The position numbers and the translations under genes are program-made. From Nibribacter ruber (GTDB lineage: Bacteria; Bacteroidota; Bacteroidia; Cytophagales; Hymenobacteraceae), in the NCBI RefSeq assembly GCF_009913235.1, contig NZ_CP047897.1, positions 372,001-436,000 of the forward strand: a stretch of 64,000 nucleotides of DNA, in the 5' to 3' direction. The first letter of the stretch is position 1. Every line of letters starts with the position of its first letter. Below the pieces are notes generated by a model. The model worked only from the letters and a program-made list of their open reading frames with translations. It was not told the origin of the DNA and made no database searches. Below, piece by piece: positions 1 to 10,183 of the stretch.

Positions 1-1
1 C

Positions 2-334
2 AGTCCGGCGGTACGTACGCAATCTACCCTGGCCGGAGTTTTAGCGGGGCTTGGCAATTCTGTTCCCGTCCAGACGGAGCGAGATATTTACGATGGAGAG
101 GAGTCTGACCTCCTGCATTTGTTGGAAACGGCAGACGCCTCTGTGCAGACTTTATTATTTGTGGGTCATAATCCCACCATTGGCTATTTGGCCCAAGCCC
201 TCACCAACCGGCGCGTCAGTTTTTCTCCTGCCACCGTGTTGGTATTGACCTCACAAAAAGAGGCGGTGACTGATGGGCTGAGAAATAGTTTTTCGGTCAC
301 AGACAGGTTCCTGGCGCCAGTACCTCGTTTTTAG
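2..334 (+). CDS. SixA-type phosphohistidine phosphatase (5' end cut by window)
   Basis: The open frame runs in from the window edge, so the N-terminal RHG catalytic motif is not visible. What remains has the second-half signature of the histidine phosphatase superfamily, LLFVGHNPTIGYLAQAL, in which the VGHNP histidine is the second catalytic His of SixA-like enzymes. SixA proteins remove phosphate from phosphohistidine proteins such as Hpt domains or PTS proteins. The last codons, CGT TTT TAG, lie inside a copy of the 38-bp palindrome, which therefore supplies the stop codon. The gene precedes parA and the chemosensory operon by about 105 bp. Family membership is fairly secure; the substrate is unknown. 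Confidence 0.75.
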   Translation, partial: SPAVRTQSTLAGVLAGLGNSVPVQTERDIYDGEESDLLHLLETADASVQTLLFVGHNPTIGYLAQALTNRRVSFSPATVLVLTSQKEAVTDGLRNSFSVTDRFLAPVPRF

Positions 335-363
335 GGTATTTTCCAGAAAACAGGCTAAAAACG
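326..363. repeat. 38-bp palindromic repeat, copy 1
   Basis: This 38-bp palindrome begins CGTTTTTAGGG and ends GGCTAAAAACG, with centre CCAG. It overlaps the last codons of the SixA-type gene and lies upstream of parA. Confidence 0.9.
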
Positions 364-439
364 GAAATTAGCGCCATTTTAATTTGTAGCTTTAACCGTT
401 TCAACGGCAGAAAAATATTTTTTGATTTTCTTGTAACCT

Positions 440-1189
440 ATGGCAGCAACTATCGTATCGGTCATCAACCAAAAAGGCGGCACGGGCAAAACCACCACCA
501 CCATAAACCTTGGGAGCGCTCTCCAAAAGCTGGGAAAGCGCGTGCTGTTGATCGATTTAGACCCTCAAGCCAACTTGTCTTATTCCTTGGGCCTTACAGA
601 GCCAGAACGCACGCTGGCAGACGTGTTCACCGGGCAGCATAGCCTGCCAGACATTCTGCAAGAGTGTGATGGGCTGCAGGTGGCACCTGGTTCAAATGAA
701 CTGGTGGACGTGGAAATATCGTTGGTAGGTCAGGAGAGCCGTGAGCAATTCTTGCAGAGCATGTTGCAGGAAACCAAAGGCTTTGACTACATCTTGATTG
801 ACTGCCCACCGTCGCTTTCCCTGTTAACGGTTAATGCGCTCACGGCCTCGCATGAGGTGATTATTCCGCTTCAGATGGAAGTGCTGACGCTCCAGGGCCT
901 TGGACAGATTTTGAATACGGTGAAACAGATAAAGAGTACGCTCAATCCTGCATTGAAAGTGAAAGGCATAGTGGTGGTCATGTATGACAAACGCCGCAAG
1001 CTGAGCCTGGAGATTGAAGAGTACCTGCAGGACAACGTGGAGGAGCGTATTTTTAAACAGCGCATAAGGCTGAACGTGAAGTTGGCAGAGGCGCCCTCCT
1101 TTGGTAAGAGTGTACTGGACTATGATTCAGCCTCTAACGGGGCCAAAGATTATCTGGGTCTGGCAAAAGAATACCTGGCCGCCAAGTAA
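440..1189 (+). CDS. parA: ParA/Soj-family ATPase next to chemosensory genes
   Basis: A 249-residue ParA/MinD-superfamily ATPase. The deviant Walker A motif KGGTGKTTT lies at residues 12-20, the switch I region DLDPQAN near 40, and Walker B YILIDCPP near 116. There is no N-terminal DNA-binding extension, as in the small Soj/type Ib group. No ParB gene is adjacent; the next gene, 117 bp downstream, is the giant chemoreceptor. ParA-like ATPases are known to position chemosensory clusters (PpfA in Rhodobacter, ParC in Vibrio), so I infer the cargo here is the cytoplasmic receptor array rather than DNA. Chromosome partitioning remains the alternative. Confidence 0.9.
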   Translation: MAATIVSVINQKGGTGKTTTTINLGSALQKLGKRVLLIDLDPQANLSYSLGLTEPERTLADVFTGQHSLPDILQECDGLQVAPGSNELVDVEISLVGQESREQFLQSMLQETKGFDYILIDCPPSLSLLTVNALTASHEVIIPLQMEVLTLQGLGQILNTVKQIKSTLNPALKVKGIVVVMYDKRRKLSLEIEEYLQDNVEERIFKQRIRLNVKLAEAPSFGKSVLDYDSASNGAKDYLGLAKEYLAAK

Positions 1190-1306
1190 GCACCGTTCTT
1201 GAATTCTATTTATTACTATATTGCATAGCTTAACTAAGCAGTAAACCCTATAAAACGGCAAGCAATTGCCAAAGCACGTAACAACGCTCTACAATCACAA
1301 TATACA

Positions 1307-4300
1307 ATGGCTTTAGGTAAAAACTTAAAACTCAATAAGGACAAGTTGATTGGGAAGTCAGAGGCCGAGAAGTCTGCAGCGAAACCTGCCGCAGAAACCT
1401 CGTCGACTGAAGGAGTAGAAGAGACGCCCGCACCAGCGCCGGTAGAGGAGCCAACTCCTGCCGCTTCTGATGCGCCCGATTCTCTTGACACTTCCTCTGA
1501 TGATTTCCTTTCTGATTCTGGTGCAGGAGACGATGAGAAGGAGAGGATGGAGGATGTTCCCTTATTGGCAGTGCCGTTAGTGCAGGCGGATCAGGCCAGG
1601 CGTAGTAATACGCCTAGGCTCCAGTACCAGCTGCAAGACAATGATTACATCAATGAGCAGTTGAACCGCGTCTTGTACGCGTTAGACGCGTTTAAGAAAG
1701 GTGACGTCTCTGTAAGGTTAACCAAACAGAATAATGACATCTTCTCAGAGATAGCCGAAGCCTACAATTCCATGGTGGAGATGATTGGTGGTGTAGGTGG
1801 TGAGGTTTCCCGTATCTCTAAAGTAGCCGGGGTAGAGGGTAATCTGAAAGCCCGTGCCTCTGCTGAGAATGCCTCTGGTTTCTGGAAAGACATGATTAAC
1901 AATATCAACGGTTTGGTGGACTCCATCGCCGTTCCGGTATTGGAGGTAGGCAAGGTATTGAAGAACATCTCCCGGGGTAACCTGGATGAGACGTTCCAGA
2001 TTCCGGTGTCTGGTGACTTCAAGGTCATGGCCGAAACCATCAACCGTACCATTGATAACCTAAACCTATTTGCCGGTGAGGTAACTCGTGTGGCACTTGA
2101 GGTAGGTACCGAGGGTAGACTGGGTGGGCAGGCATCTGTTCCGAACGTTGCTGGTATCTGGAAAGAGCTTACTGACAATGTAAACGCGATGGCGTCTAAC
2201 CTTACCTCTCAGGTACGGGACATTGCCAAGGTAACCACCGCGGTAGCACAAGGTAACCTGACCCAGAAAGTAACCGTGGACCTGAAAGGGGAAATGTTGC
2301 AGTTGAAAGAGAACATTAACCAAATGGTGGACTCTTTGAACATCTTCGGTGATGAGGTAACCAGAGTGGCCCGTGAAGTGGGTACTGAAGGTAAACTAGG
2401 TGGCCAGGCCCGTGTACCTAACGTGGGCGGTACCTGGAAAGAACTGACAGACAACGTGAACACTATGGCTAGCAATTTGACTAGCCAGCTGCGTGACATA
2501 GCGAACGTGGCCACCGCTGTTGCGAAAGGCGACCTGAGCCAGAAGATTACAGTTAACGTGCGCGGTGAGATTGCTGACCTGAAGGACATCATTAACCAGA
2601 TGGTGGACTCCCTCAACATCTTCGCAGACGAAGTAACCCGTGTGGCGCGTGAAGTGGGTACCGAAGGTAAACTAGGCGGACAGGCAAGCGTGCCAAACGT
2701 AGGTGGTACCTGGAAGGAGTTGACAGACAATGTGAACACCATGGCCGGTAACCTGACCCTACAAGTACGTGACATTGCCAACGTAGCAACCGCGGTAGCA
2801 AAAGGTGACTTGAGCCAGAAAATCACCGTGAATGTACGCGGTGAGTTAGCTGAGCTGAAGGACAACTTGAACCAGATGGTGGACAGCCTTAACATCTTCG
2901 CGGATGAGGTAACCCGTGTGGCAAGAGAGGTAGGCACCGAGGGTATTCTAGGTGGTCAGGCCAACGTACCAAACGTAGCCGGTACCTGGAAAGCCCTAAC
3001 AGATAATGTAAACTACATGGCGTCTAATTTGACGCTGCAAGTACGTGATATAGCCAACGTAGCAACTGCGGTAGCAAAAGGAGACTTAGGCCAGAAAATG
3101 ACGGTTGAGGTAAAAGGAGAAATCCTTGAGCTGAAAGACAACCTGAACCAGATGGTGGACTCCTTGAATATCTTCGCTGACGAGGTAACCCGTGTTGCTC
3201 GTGAAGTGGGTACCGAGGGTATCTTGGGCGGTCAGGCGAATGTTCCAAATGTAGGCGGGGTTTGGAAAGACCTCACCGACAACGTGAACTCGATGGCCTC
3301 CAACCTGACACTGCAAGTGCGTGACATCGCCAACGTGGCGACCGCGGTGGCGAAAGGTGACCTGAGCCAGAAAATGACCGTGAACGTGAAGGGTGAGATT
3401 CTTCAATTGAAGGATATCCTGAACCAAATGGTAGACTCGCTCAACACATTTGCGGGTGAGGTAACCCGTGTGGCATTGGAGGTAGGAACCGAAGGAATCT
3501 TGGGCGGTCAGGCTAATGTGCCAAACGTGGCTGGGACCTGGAAGATGTTGACTGACAATGTTAACTCTATGGCCTCTAATTTGACGCTGCAAGTTCGTGA
3601 TATTGCCAACGTGGCAACCGCGGTGGCGAAGGGTGACCTGAGCCAGAAGATGACGGTGAACGTGAAGGGTGAAATCCTGGAGCTGAAGAACATCCTGAAC
3701 CAGATGGTGGACAGTTTGAACATCTTCGCGGGTGAGGTAACCCGTGTGGCATTGGAGGTGGGTACAGAAGGTAAATTAGGTGGCCAGGCATCGGTTCCAA
3801 ACGTGGGCGGTGTATGGAAAGACCTGACGGACAACGTGAACTACATGGCCTCCAACCTGACTCATCAGGTAAGGGATATTGCCAACGTAGCAACCGCCGT
3901 GGCAAAAGGAGACTTGGGTCAGAAAATGACCGTTGAGGTAAGAGGCGAAATCCTTGAACTCAAGAACATCCTGAACCAAATGGTAGACTCGCTCAATGTG
4001 TTTGCCGGGGAAGTAACCCGCGTAGCGCTGGAAGTGGGTACTGAAGGAAAACTAGGCGGTCAGGCCAGTGTACCGAACGTAGGCGGGGTTTGGAAAGACC
4101 TCACAGACAATGTGAACTACATGGCGTCCAATCTAACGCTGCAAGTGCGTGACATTGCCAACGTGGCAACCGCGGTGGCGAAGGGTGACTTGAGCCAGAA
4201 GATGACGGTGAACGTGAAGGGTGAAATCCTGGAGCTGAAGAACATCCTGAACCAGATGGTAGACTCCCTTAACGTGTTTGGTGATGAGGTAACCAGAGTA

Positions 4301-6457
4301 GCCCGCGAAGTGGGTACCGAAGGTAAACTGGGAGCGCAAGCATCTGTGCCAAACGTAGGCGGAACCTGGAAAGAATTAACCGAGAACGTAAACTACATGG
4401 CCAGCCAGTTGACCGGCCAGGTACGTGATATTGCCAAGGTAGCCACCGCGGTAGCCCGTGGCGACTTGAGCCAGAAAGTGACGGTTGAAGTTAAAGGCGA
4501 AATCCTGGAGCTGAAAGAAAACCTGAACCAGATGGTGGACAGCCTTAACATTTTTGCGGATGAGGTAACCCGCGTGGCCCGTGAAGTGGGTACTGAGGGT
4601 AAGCTAGGCGGTCAGGCGAATGTTCCGAAAGTACGTGGTACTTGGAAAGAGCTGACCGACAACGTGAACACCATGGCCGCCAACTTAACTTCTCAGGTAC
4701 GTGACATTGCAAAAGTTGCGATTGGCGTAGCAAAAGGTGACCTGAGCCAGAAAGTGACGGTAGATGTAAAAGGAGAGCTCTTAGAGCTGAAAGAGAACAT
4801 CAATAGAATGGTGGACTCTCTAAACATCTTCGCGGGTGAGGTAACCCGTGTGGCGTTGGAAGTAGGTACCGAGGGAAAACTGGGCGGACAAGCCAAAGTG
4901 CCGAACATTGGCGGGGTATGGAAAGACCTCACCGACAATGTGAACGTAATGGCCTCCAACCTGACCACGCAGGTACGCGGTATTGTGAAAGTAGTAACTG
5001 CGGTATCTAAAGGTGACTTAACTCAGAAACTGACGTTACAAGCCAAAGGCGAACTAGCCGACCTGGCAGACACCATCAACAGCATGGTGGAAGACTTGAA
5101 CCGCTTAGCGGGTGAAGTTAGCCGGGTGGCCAGAGTTGCGGGTGTGGAAGGCAAACTGACTGAGCGTGCCACAGTAAGCGGTGTATCTGGAAGCTGGAAA
5201 GAACTAGTAGATACTTTGAATGATCTGTTAGAGTCCATCGTGACGCCGGTTCTGGAAGTATCCAGAGTAGTACGCGCCATCTCTGAAGGTGATTTAACCC
5301 AGAAAGTAGAAATTCATACCGCTGGTGACATCCTGGCCATGTCAAATGCCTTGAACTTGGCGGTAGATAACTTGAACGCCCTATTAGGTGAAATCAATGA
5401 AAGCTCACTCATTGTAGGAAGCTCTTCAGAAGATATGGCCGCCAAGGGTCTTGAGATGAACAGAGTAACGGTAGATGTAGCTCTCTCTATGCAACAAATG
5501 GCAGAGGGTGCGCAGAACCAAGCATTGAAAACAGACCAAGCCTTCAAACTGATTGAAGAAATCATGAAGGCCACCAAAGAAACCGCTAATAAGGCAGATG
5601 TGGTGAACCGTTCAGCGGTAATGGGTGAGGAAACTTCTCAGTTGGGTCTGAAAACAGTAGCTGAAGTGGTGAAGAACATGGAAGAGATTTCATCTTCTGC
5701 AGCGCTTACCGCTAAAACCATTGAAGTATTGAGCACACGCAGCCAGGAGATCTCTAAGTCATTGGGTGTGATCACTGACATTGCGGCTCAAACCAACTTG
5801 CTTGCTTTGAACGCAGCCATTGAGGCGGCTAGAGCCGGTGAAGCAGGTAGAGGTTTCGCGGTAGTAGCCGAAGAGATCAGAAAACTGGCTGAGGGCTCAC
5901 GCAAGTCTGCGAGTGAGATTGCCATTCTGGTAGAGGACGTGAAAAAAGATACCTCTTCTGCTGCGGCGGCGATCGCGACCATGGAAGGCCGTGTATTGAA
6001 AGGAAAGAACGCTACGTTTGAAGCGTCAGGTGCCTTTAAGAACATTGCAACTTCCAGTGGTGAAACGCTTCGCAGTGCCCAGGACATCTTGGTGTCTACT
6101 GAGGTTCAGAAATCCTCTATTGGTGACGTTGTAAAGTACGTGGAAGAAGTGGTAGCCATTGCCGAGCAAACAGCCTCTGGTACCCAGCAGGTAGCTAGCA
6201 CGGCCAAGCAACTGTCGGCTTCCATGCAAGAACTGACTACGTCCAGCCAGCGCCTAAATGACATTGCGGACGACTTACAATTGGGTATTTCGGCCTTCAA
6301 GCTGATCAATGGTAACCTGGTATTTCCTAACCGGAATCAGCGCAAGTTGACCCCGGTACCAGCCAGAAAACGCAGCTTTACACCAGACAGCGCAGAGGAG
6401 GAAGAACTCTTGAAGAAGGCCACCAGAAAAGCAGGTAAAAGTAGAGGACAAGAGTAA
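1307..6457 (+). CDS. Giant soluble poly-HAMP methyl-accepting chemotaxis protein
   Basis: A 1716-residue chemoreceptor without any transmembrane segment, so it should be cytoplasmic. Residues 1-110 are an acidic, Pro/Ala-rich disordered leader. From about 165 to 1360 there are 13 HAMP-type units. The 11 central ones (residues 257-1268) are exactly 92 residues each, with [26 protein letters not shown] and MVDSLN signatures. These resemble the HAMP repeats of group III (Nik1-type) histidine kinases. The C-terminal part is an MCP signalling coiled coil with the conserved hairpin ([18 protein letters not shown], near 1495-1515) that binds CheA/CheW. It heads the che operon; its stop overlaps the cheW start (TAATG). 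Ligand unknown. Confidence 0.95.
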   Translation: MALGKNLKLNKDKLIGKSEAEKSAAKPAAETSSTEGVEETPAPAPVEEPTPAASDAPDSLDTSSDDFLSDSGAGDDEKERMEDVPLLAVPLVQADQARRSNTPRLQYQLQDNDYINEQLNRVLYALDAFKKGDVSVRLTKQNNDIFSEIAEAYNSMVEMIGGVGGEVSRISKVAGVEGNLKARASAENASGFWKDMINNINGLVDSIAVPVLEVGKVLKNISRGNLDETFQIPVSGDFKVMAETINRTIDNLNLFAGEVTRVALEVGTEGRLGGQASVPNVAGIWKELTDNVNAMASNLTSQVRDIAKVTTAVAQGNLTQKVTVDLKGEMLQLKENINQMVDSLNIFGDEVTRVAREVGTEGKLGGQARVPNVGGTWKELTDNVNTMASNLTSQLRDIANVATAVAKGDLSQKITVNVRGEIADLKDIINQMVDSLNIFADEVTRVAREVGTEGKLGGQASVPNVGGTWKELTDNVNTMAGNLTLQVRDIANVATAVAKGDLSQKITVNVRGELAELKDNLNQMVDSLNIFADEVTRVAREVGTEGILGGQANVPNVAGTWKALTDNVNYMASNLTLQVRDIANVATAVAKGDLGQKMTVEVKGEILELKDNLNQMVDSLNIFADEVTRVAREVGTEGILGGQANVPNVGGVWKDLTDNVNSMASNLTLQVRDIANVATAVAKGDLSQKMTVNVKGEILQLKDILNQMVDSLNTFAGEVTRVALEVGTEGILGGQANVPNVAGTWKMLTDNVNSMASNLTLQVRDIANVATAVAKGDLSQKMTVNVKGEILELKNILNQMVDSLNIFAGEVTRVALEVGTEGKLGGQASVPNVGGVWKDLTDNVNYMASNLTHQVRDIANVATAVAKGDLGQKMTVEVRGEILELKNILNQMVDSLNVFAGEVTRVALEVGTEGKLGGQASVPNVGGVWKDLTDNVNYMASNLTLQVRDIANVATAVAKGDLSQKMTVNVKGEILELKNILNQMVDSLNVFGDEVTRVAREVGTEGKLGAQASVPNVGGTWKELTENVNYMASQLTGQVRDIAKVATAVARGDLSQKVTVEVKGEILELKENLNQMVDSLNIFADEVTRVAREVGTEGKLGGQANVPKVRGTWKELTDNVNTMAANLTSQVRDIAKVAIGVAKGDLSQKVTVDVKGELLELKENINRMVDSLNIFAGEVTRVALEVGTEGKLGGQAKVPNIGGVWKDLTDNVNVMASNLTTQVRGIVKVVTAVSKGDLTQKLTLQAKGELADLADTINSMVEDLNRLAGEVSRVARVAGVEGKLTERATVSGVSGSWKELVDTLNDLLESIVTPVLEVSRVVRAISEGDLTQKVEIHTAGDILAMSNALNLAVDNLNALLGEINESSLIVGSSSEDMAAKGLEMNRVTVDVALSMQQMAEGAQNQALKTDQAFKLIEEIMKATKETANKADVVNRSAVMGEETSQLGLKTVAEVVKNMEEISSSAALTAKTIEVLSTRSQEISKSLGVITDIAAQTNLLALNAAIEAARAGEAGRGFAVVAEEIRKLAEGSRKSASEIAILVEDVKKDTSSAAAAIATMEGRVLKGKNATFEASGAFKNIATSSGETLRSAQDILVSTEVQKSSIGDVVKYVEEVVAIAEQTASGTQQVASTAKQLSASMQELTTSSQRLNDIADDLQLGISAFKLINGNLVFPNRNQRKLTPVPARKRSFTPDSAEEEELLKKATRKAGKSRGQE
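2075..5110 (+). repeat. In-frame 276-bp tandem repeat, 11 units
   Basis: Eleven direct repeats of exactly 276 bp (92 codons) lie in the chemoreceptor gene. Each starts with GGTGAGGTAAC or GATGAGGTAAC. Two more divergent units flank them (about 1799-2074 and 5111-5386). Several neighbouring units are nearly identical in protein and close in DNA, as expected from recent unequal recombination. Confidence 0.95.
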
Positions 6458-6954
6458 TGGAGGTACAGAACGCCCGCGAGAAGAAGGACCCCGTGGTAGA
6501 ACCCATGGTGCACCTGATTGTCTTCAAGCTTGGTACGGAAGAGTTTGGAGTGCGCATTGAGCAGGTGAAGGAGGTAACCATTACCCCAGAAATCACCCGC
6601 ATGCCCAAGACTCCGTCTTTTATCAAAGGGGTGGCCAACATTAGAGGTGATATTTTGGCCATTATGGATTTAGAGGAGCGCTTCCAGGTGGAGCGCTCCA
6701 TTTCTCCAGAACGCCATACCTACACCCTGGTCATAGAGGCGAAGGATTATACCTTGGGATTCATTGTAAAAGAAGTGCCTCAGTCCCTCACTTTGCCCGT
6801 GTCTAGCATTGACAAAGCACCTTCTTTTATACAGGACATCAACATCAATGAGAATTTCATTGAGGGAATAGGAAAGATTGACAACCGCCTCATCATTGTG
6901 CTGGACATCTTTAAGATCCTTACCTCAGATGAAATCATGGAACTGAGAGCCTAA
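6457..6954 (+). CDS. cheW: CheW-type coupling protein
   Basis: A 165-residue CheW-domain protein that should bridge the poly-HAMP receptor and CheA. It reads through the standard CheW fold: LIVFKLGTEEFGV near residues 20-32, VANIRGDILAIMDL near 63-76, then VIEAKDYTLGFIV and a C-terminal IVLDIFKIL strand. Its ATG overlaps the receptor stop codon by one base (TAATG), indicating translational coupling, and it is followed 18 bp later by cheY. The first 17 residues are a short charged extension. Assignment is by motif and context. Confidence 0.93.
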   Translation: MEVQNAREKKDPVVEPMVHLIVFKLGTEEFGVRIEQVKEVTITPEITRMPKTPSFIKGVANIRGDILAIMDLEERFQVERSISPERHTYTLVIEAKDYTLGFIVKEVPQSLTLPVSSIDKAPSFIQDININENFIEGIGKIDNRLIIVLDIFKILTSDEIMELRA

Positions 6955-6972
6955 CGTTTTAAACACACCCTT

Positions 6973-7350
6973 ATGGAAATCACTGAGAAAAAAAGAATAC
7001 TGATTGTAGATGACTCTTTCTACATGCGCACCATGTTAAAAAACATGTTGCTAGACGCAGGATATGACGTAGTGGGCGAGGCGCCAGACGGTAAGACTGC
7101 GCTGGAAATGGCCAAAGAAAAAATTCCGGATTTGGTGACCTTAGACGTGATCTTGCCAGACAACACCGGGCTGGATGTTCTAAAAGGAATCAAACAGGAT
7201 AACCCAGACATTAAGGTGATCATTGTAAGTGCCGTAGGCCAGGAAGTGATTGTGAATGAGGCCACTGAGTATGGTGCCTTAACTTATATTGTAAAGCCTT
7301 TCTCTGAAGACAAAGTATTGGAAGCCCTTAACCAGGCCTTTCAGGAATAG
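6973..7350 (+). CDS. cheY: Single-domain CheY-like response regulator
   Basis: A 125-residue receiver domain with all key residues: acidic pair D13-D14 in ILIVDDS, phosphoacceptor D58 in LVTLDVILPD, switch Ser86 in IIVSAVG and Lys108 in IVKPF. There is no output domain, so it should act by binding a target when phosphorylated by the downstream CheA. It sits between cheW and the CheB-like gene. Flagellar genes are absent from the window, so the target may be gliding, pilus or another machinery (inference). The conserved aspartate implies that CheC, encoded at the operon end, can dephosphorylate it. Confidence 0.92.
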   Translation: MEITEKKRILIVDDSFYMRTMLKNMLLDAGYDVVGEAPDGKTALEMAKEKIPDLVTLDVILPDNTGLDVLKGIKQDNPDIKVIIVSAVGQEVIVNEATEYGALTYIVKPFSEDKVLEALNQAFQE

Positions 7351-7387
7351 TTTTCGGTCTCTTTTTTCTTGACTTGGTTTCCAGTAG

Positions 7388-8515
7388 GTGCAGCACGCGC
7401 AATCACATAAATTCAGGGTTTTAATAGGGGATTCCTCTGTCCGCTCCAGACTGGTGCTTTCTGGCATGTTCAATGCCGAGCCTTTTCTGGAGGTGGTAGA
7501 TACTGCCCAAACGCAGGAAGAGCTTTTATACAAAGCATTTGACCTGCAGCCTGATGTGATTGTGGCGCAACCTGGTTTGACGGTGAGTGGCAAATTGCCC
7601 TTTTTCATGCCCATTTATGACGCGGGTTCCCAGCTGTTAGTGATGGTTTCCCAGCGCAATGAACAATTCGCAGATCATATTCTGTATGGTGCCAAGCAGG
7701 AAGAAAAAGTAAAAGGTGAAGCTACCTTCAGGCAAATCCGGTCAACCATGAGCGTAAAGCAGGAAGTGCTGGAAAAGCTTAGAAACTGGGTGCAAACCTG
7801 TTCTAAATCCTTGTCAGGTAAGACACTACAACCTAAGTTAGTATTGCCGCGCGTGAAAGGCCATGACATTCATCTGCCCATCCCACAGGAGCATCCATTG
7901 TGCGTGGTGGTGGTGGGTGCCTCTACCGGTGGTTCTACCGCATTGGAGTATGTGGTCAGGGATTTGGAGGTAGCGCAGCCAACGGTGGTACTGGTGGCCC
8001 TGCACATGCCGGAGAAATTTACTAAGCGCCTAGCCAGAAGATTGCAGAAATTAACCAATTGGCGGGTAGAGGAAGGCGTACAAGGCATGCGCCTAAAGGC
8101 CAATACCGTCATCATTGCGCCGGGCGGCAAAGACATGCTGGTGCGCCGGAATGCCCTGCAGCCCGAGTATTTAACACTTGATTTGGTGCCAGCCGTATCA
8201 CCTGTGCAAGAATCACCTTCAGTAGACGTGCTCATGCAGTCTGCGGCCGCCTGCGCCGGAGAGAACGTGCTTGGAGTCATCATGACAGGCATGGGGCAGG
8301 ACGGCACCAAGGGAGCTAAAGAGATTAGAAACAAGGGTGGTGTGATCATCGCCCAGAATGCAGCAACCTCTTCCATTTTTGGCATGGCAAAATCAGCCAT
8401 TGAAAATGGAGTGGTCAATGGAGTGGTGGCCTTAGGCCAGATCCATTCCATGATAAGTCGGTTTGCCGCCGACAGACATTTGAGCCAAGCGCTCCAAAGT
8501 GAGCTTAGTAGATGA
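7388..8515 (+). CDS. cheB: CheB-like methylesterase with degenerate receiver
   Basis: A 375-residue protein with CheB layout, starting at a GTG. The C-terminal methylesterase domain is intact: Ser about 179 in VVGASTGGS, His about 206 in VALHMPEKF and Asp about 305 in TGMGQDGTKG form the expected triad. The N-terminal receiver is degenerate: the acidic pair is GD in VLIGDSS, and the phosphoacceptor position in DVIVAQPGL is Gln instead of Asp. It probably demethylates or deamidates the receptor without control by phosphorylation. No CheR is encoded nearby. The stop overlaps the cheA start (ATGA). Confidence 0.88.
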   Translation: MQHAQSHKFRVLIGDSSVRSRLVLSGMFNAEPFLEVVDTAQTQEELLYKAFDLQPDVIVAQPGLTVSGKLPFFMPIYDAGSQLLVMVSQRNEQFADHILYGAKQEEKVKGEATFRQIRSTMSVKQEVLEKLRNWVQTCSKSLSGKTLQPKLVLPRVKGHDIHLPIPQEHPLCVVVVGASTGGSTALEYVVRDLEVAQPTVVLVALHMPEKFTKRLARRLQKLTNWRVEEGVQGMRLKANTVIIAPGGKDMLVRRNALQPEYLTLDLVPAVSPVQESPSVDVLMQSAAACAGENVLGVIMTGMGQDGTKGAKEIRNKGGVIIAQNAATSSIFGMAKSAIENGVVNGVVALGQIHSMISRFAADRHLSQALQSELSR

Positions 8516-10146
8516 AGGCGAGAGAGCAGGAATACAAGGAGATTTTTATAGCGGAGGCGCTGGAGTACTATGATGCGCTCAGTCGGCACATCAGTGATCT
8601 TGAGAAAAACCCTCAGGATGAACAGGTGCTGGCCGAGATTTTCCGTCTGCTCCATAACCTCAAGGCCAACGCCAAGGCCATCGGGTACCTGAACATCTCA
8701 GACGTGGCCCACAAGCTGGAAACTGCTTTCGGCCTGATCAGAAACAAAGAACTTAGCTTCAGTGATGAAGTGGTGACCGTGCTTTTTGACGGCATTGACA
8801 TGTTGGGCGAGTTGATAGGAAACGTTGACAATCCTAACTCGCCGGAGCCCAGCCCAGCCTTGTTGCGTAACCTGGACATCATTGTCAGTTCGGTTTCAGA
8901 GAACACCGGCGAGGAGCTGTCCAAGGTGCAGAAGTACTATACGTCTAAGAACCTGTCACTCTCAGACCTGATCTACATCCAGATTAAAAAGCTGGATCAT
9001 TTGTTGAATCTGGTAGGGGAGTTGATCATTGACCGTGACCGTATTCTTTCCATCAGCAAAGAACTGGACCATGATGACCTGAAGAGCGTAAGCTCCCATT
9101 TGTACAGGATCACCGAGGAATTACAGTTCAGCGTAATGGACGCCCGCCTGGTAAACGTGGGCTCCCTGTTCAATAAATTCCCGCGCATTGTGCGGGACAT
9201 TGCCGTAGCCGAAAAGAAAGAAATCAACCTGGAGATTATCGGGCAGGACATTCAAATAGACCGGAACATCCTTCAGATCATCACAGATTCTTTGCTGCAC
9301 TTAATGCGCAATGCCATCTCACATGGTATTGAAAAAGCAGACGTGCGCAAGAAACAGAAGAAATCGCCGCAAGGCAATATCATTTTGTCTGCCCAGAATG
9401 ACCGTGATACGGTAATCTTGAGGTTGATTGATGATGGAAAGGGAATTGACCAGTCTGAGGTGCGCAAAGCCATTGTGAACCGCGGGTTCCTGCCGGCAGA
9501 CGCTGTAGAGGACCTGAGAGACACAGAAGTGCTTTCCTACTTGTTTGAGCCAGGCTTCTCGCTGGCCAAAGAGGTGACAGAATTCTCTGGGCGGGGCGTA
9601 GGGTTGGATGTGGTGAAAAATGCCATTGATTCCATTGGCGGCCGTATTCGGGTGGATTCTCAAAAGGGGATTGGCACCACGTTTACCATGTACCTGCCTA
9701 CTTCCATTGCCGTAAAAGGCGCTTTGTTGTGCCAGGTTGAGGAAAACTACTATGCCATTCCGCTCATGCACACAGACTCAGTGGTGTCTTTGCCGTCCAG
9801 TGAGTTGCATGAGATCGGTGATTTGCTGGTAGCCGACATCAAAGGCGAAACCATCACCATTGTCTATTTACGGGAGCTCTTTAATGTAGACTTGGACCAG
9901 TACAGTGGCAGAAAATCAAAATTAGAGGGCGATGTGCAGAACGTAATCATCGTGACATATAACAACCGAAAGCTGGGTCTGATAGTAGACAGTTTGCTGC
10001 GTCAGCAGGATATTGTGATTAAGGCACTCAGCAAACCGGTCAATACCATTGAGATTTATGCTGGCGTGACGCTGTTAGGATCAGGCAAGGTTTGCCTGGT
10101 GCTGGACGTGGCCGCCATCACACGTTATTTTATTGCCAGAAGGTAA
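8512..10146 (+). CDS. cheA: CheA-type chemotaxis histidine kinase
   Basis: A 544-residue CheA. The N-terminal Hpt domain carries the phosphorylatable His48 in RLLHNLKANAKAIG; the usual small residue after HxxK is replaced by Ala-Asn. A short linker follows and I see no clear P2 domain. The dimerisation helices contain KKLDHLLNLVGELII (near 162). The kinase has an N-box (HLMRNAISHGIE), G1 (DDGKGID) and G2 (GRGVGLDVV), followed by a CheW-like P5 domain from about 400. It is shorter than typical flagellar CheA (about 650), mainly because P2 is missing. It overlaps cheB by four bases. Confidence 0.93.
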   Translation: MKAREQEYKEIFIAEALEYYDALSRHISDLEKNPQDEQVLAEIFRLLHNLKANAKAIGYLNISDVAHKLETAFGLIRNKELSFSDEVVTVLFDGIDMLGELIGNVDNPNSPEPSPALLRNLDIIVSSVSENTGEELSKVQKYYTSKNLSLSDLIYIQIKKLDHLLNLVGELIIDRDRILSISKELDHDDLKSVSSHLYRITEELQFSVMDARLVNVGSLFNKFPRIVRDIAVAEKKEINLEIIGQDIQIDRNILQIITDSLLHLMRNAISHGIEKADVRKKQKKSPQGNIILSAQNDRDTVILRLIDDGKGIDQSEVRKAIVNRGFLPADAVEDLRDTEVLSYLFEPGFSLAKEVTEFSGRGVGLDVVKNAIDSIGGRIRVDSQKGIGTTFTMYLPTSIAVKGALLCQVEENYYAIPLMHTDSVVSLPSSELHEIGDLLVADIKGETITIVYLRELFNVDLDQYSGRKSKLEGDVQNVIIVTYNNRKLGLIVDSLLRQQDIVIKALSKPVNTIEIYAGVTLLGSGKVCLVLDVAAITRYFIARR

Positions 10147-10183
10147 GATTGTAGGAGGGGTAAAAACATTTAAAGCCTGATTC

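Noticed and set aside
2209-2937. Long minus-strand frame (242 codons) inside the poly-HAMP gene
   Set aside because: It is an antisense shadow created by the tandem 276-bp repeats; similar frames recur at each unit and none resembles a protein family.
2075-5110. CRISPR or satellite interpretation of the 276-bp repeats
   Set aside because: They are in frame, encode a known domain type and continue into an MCP signalling domain.
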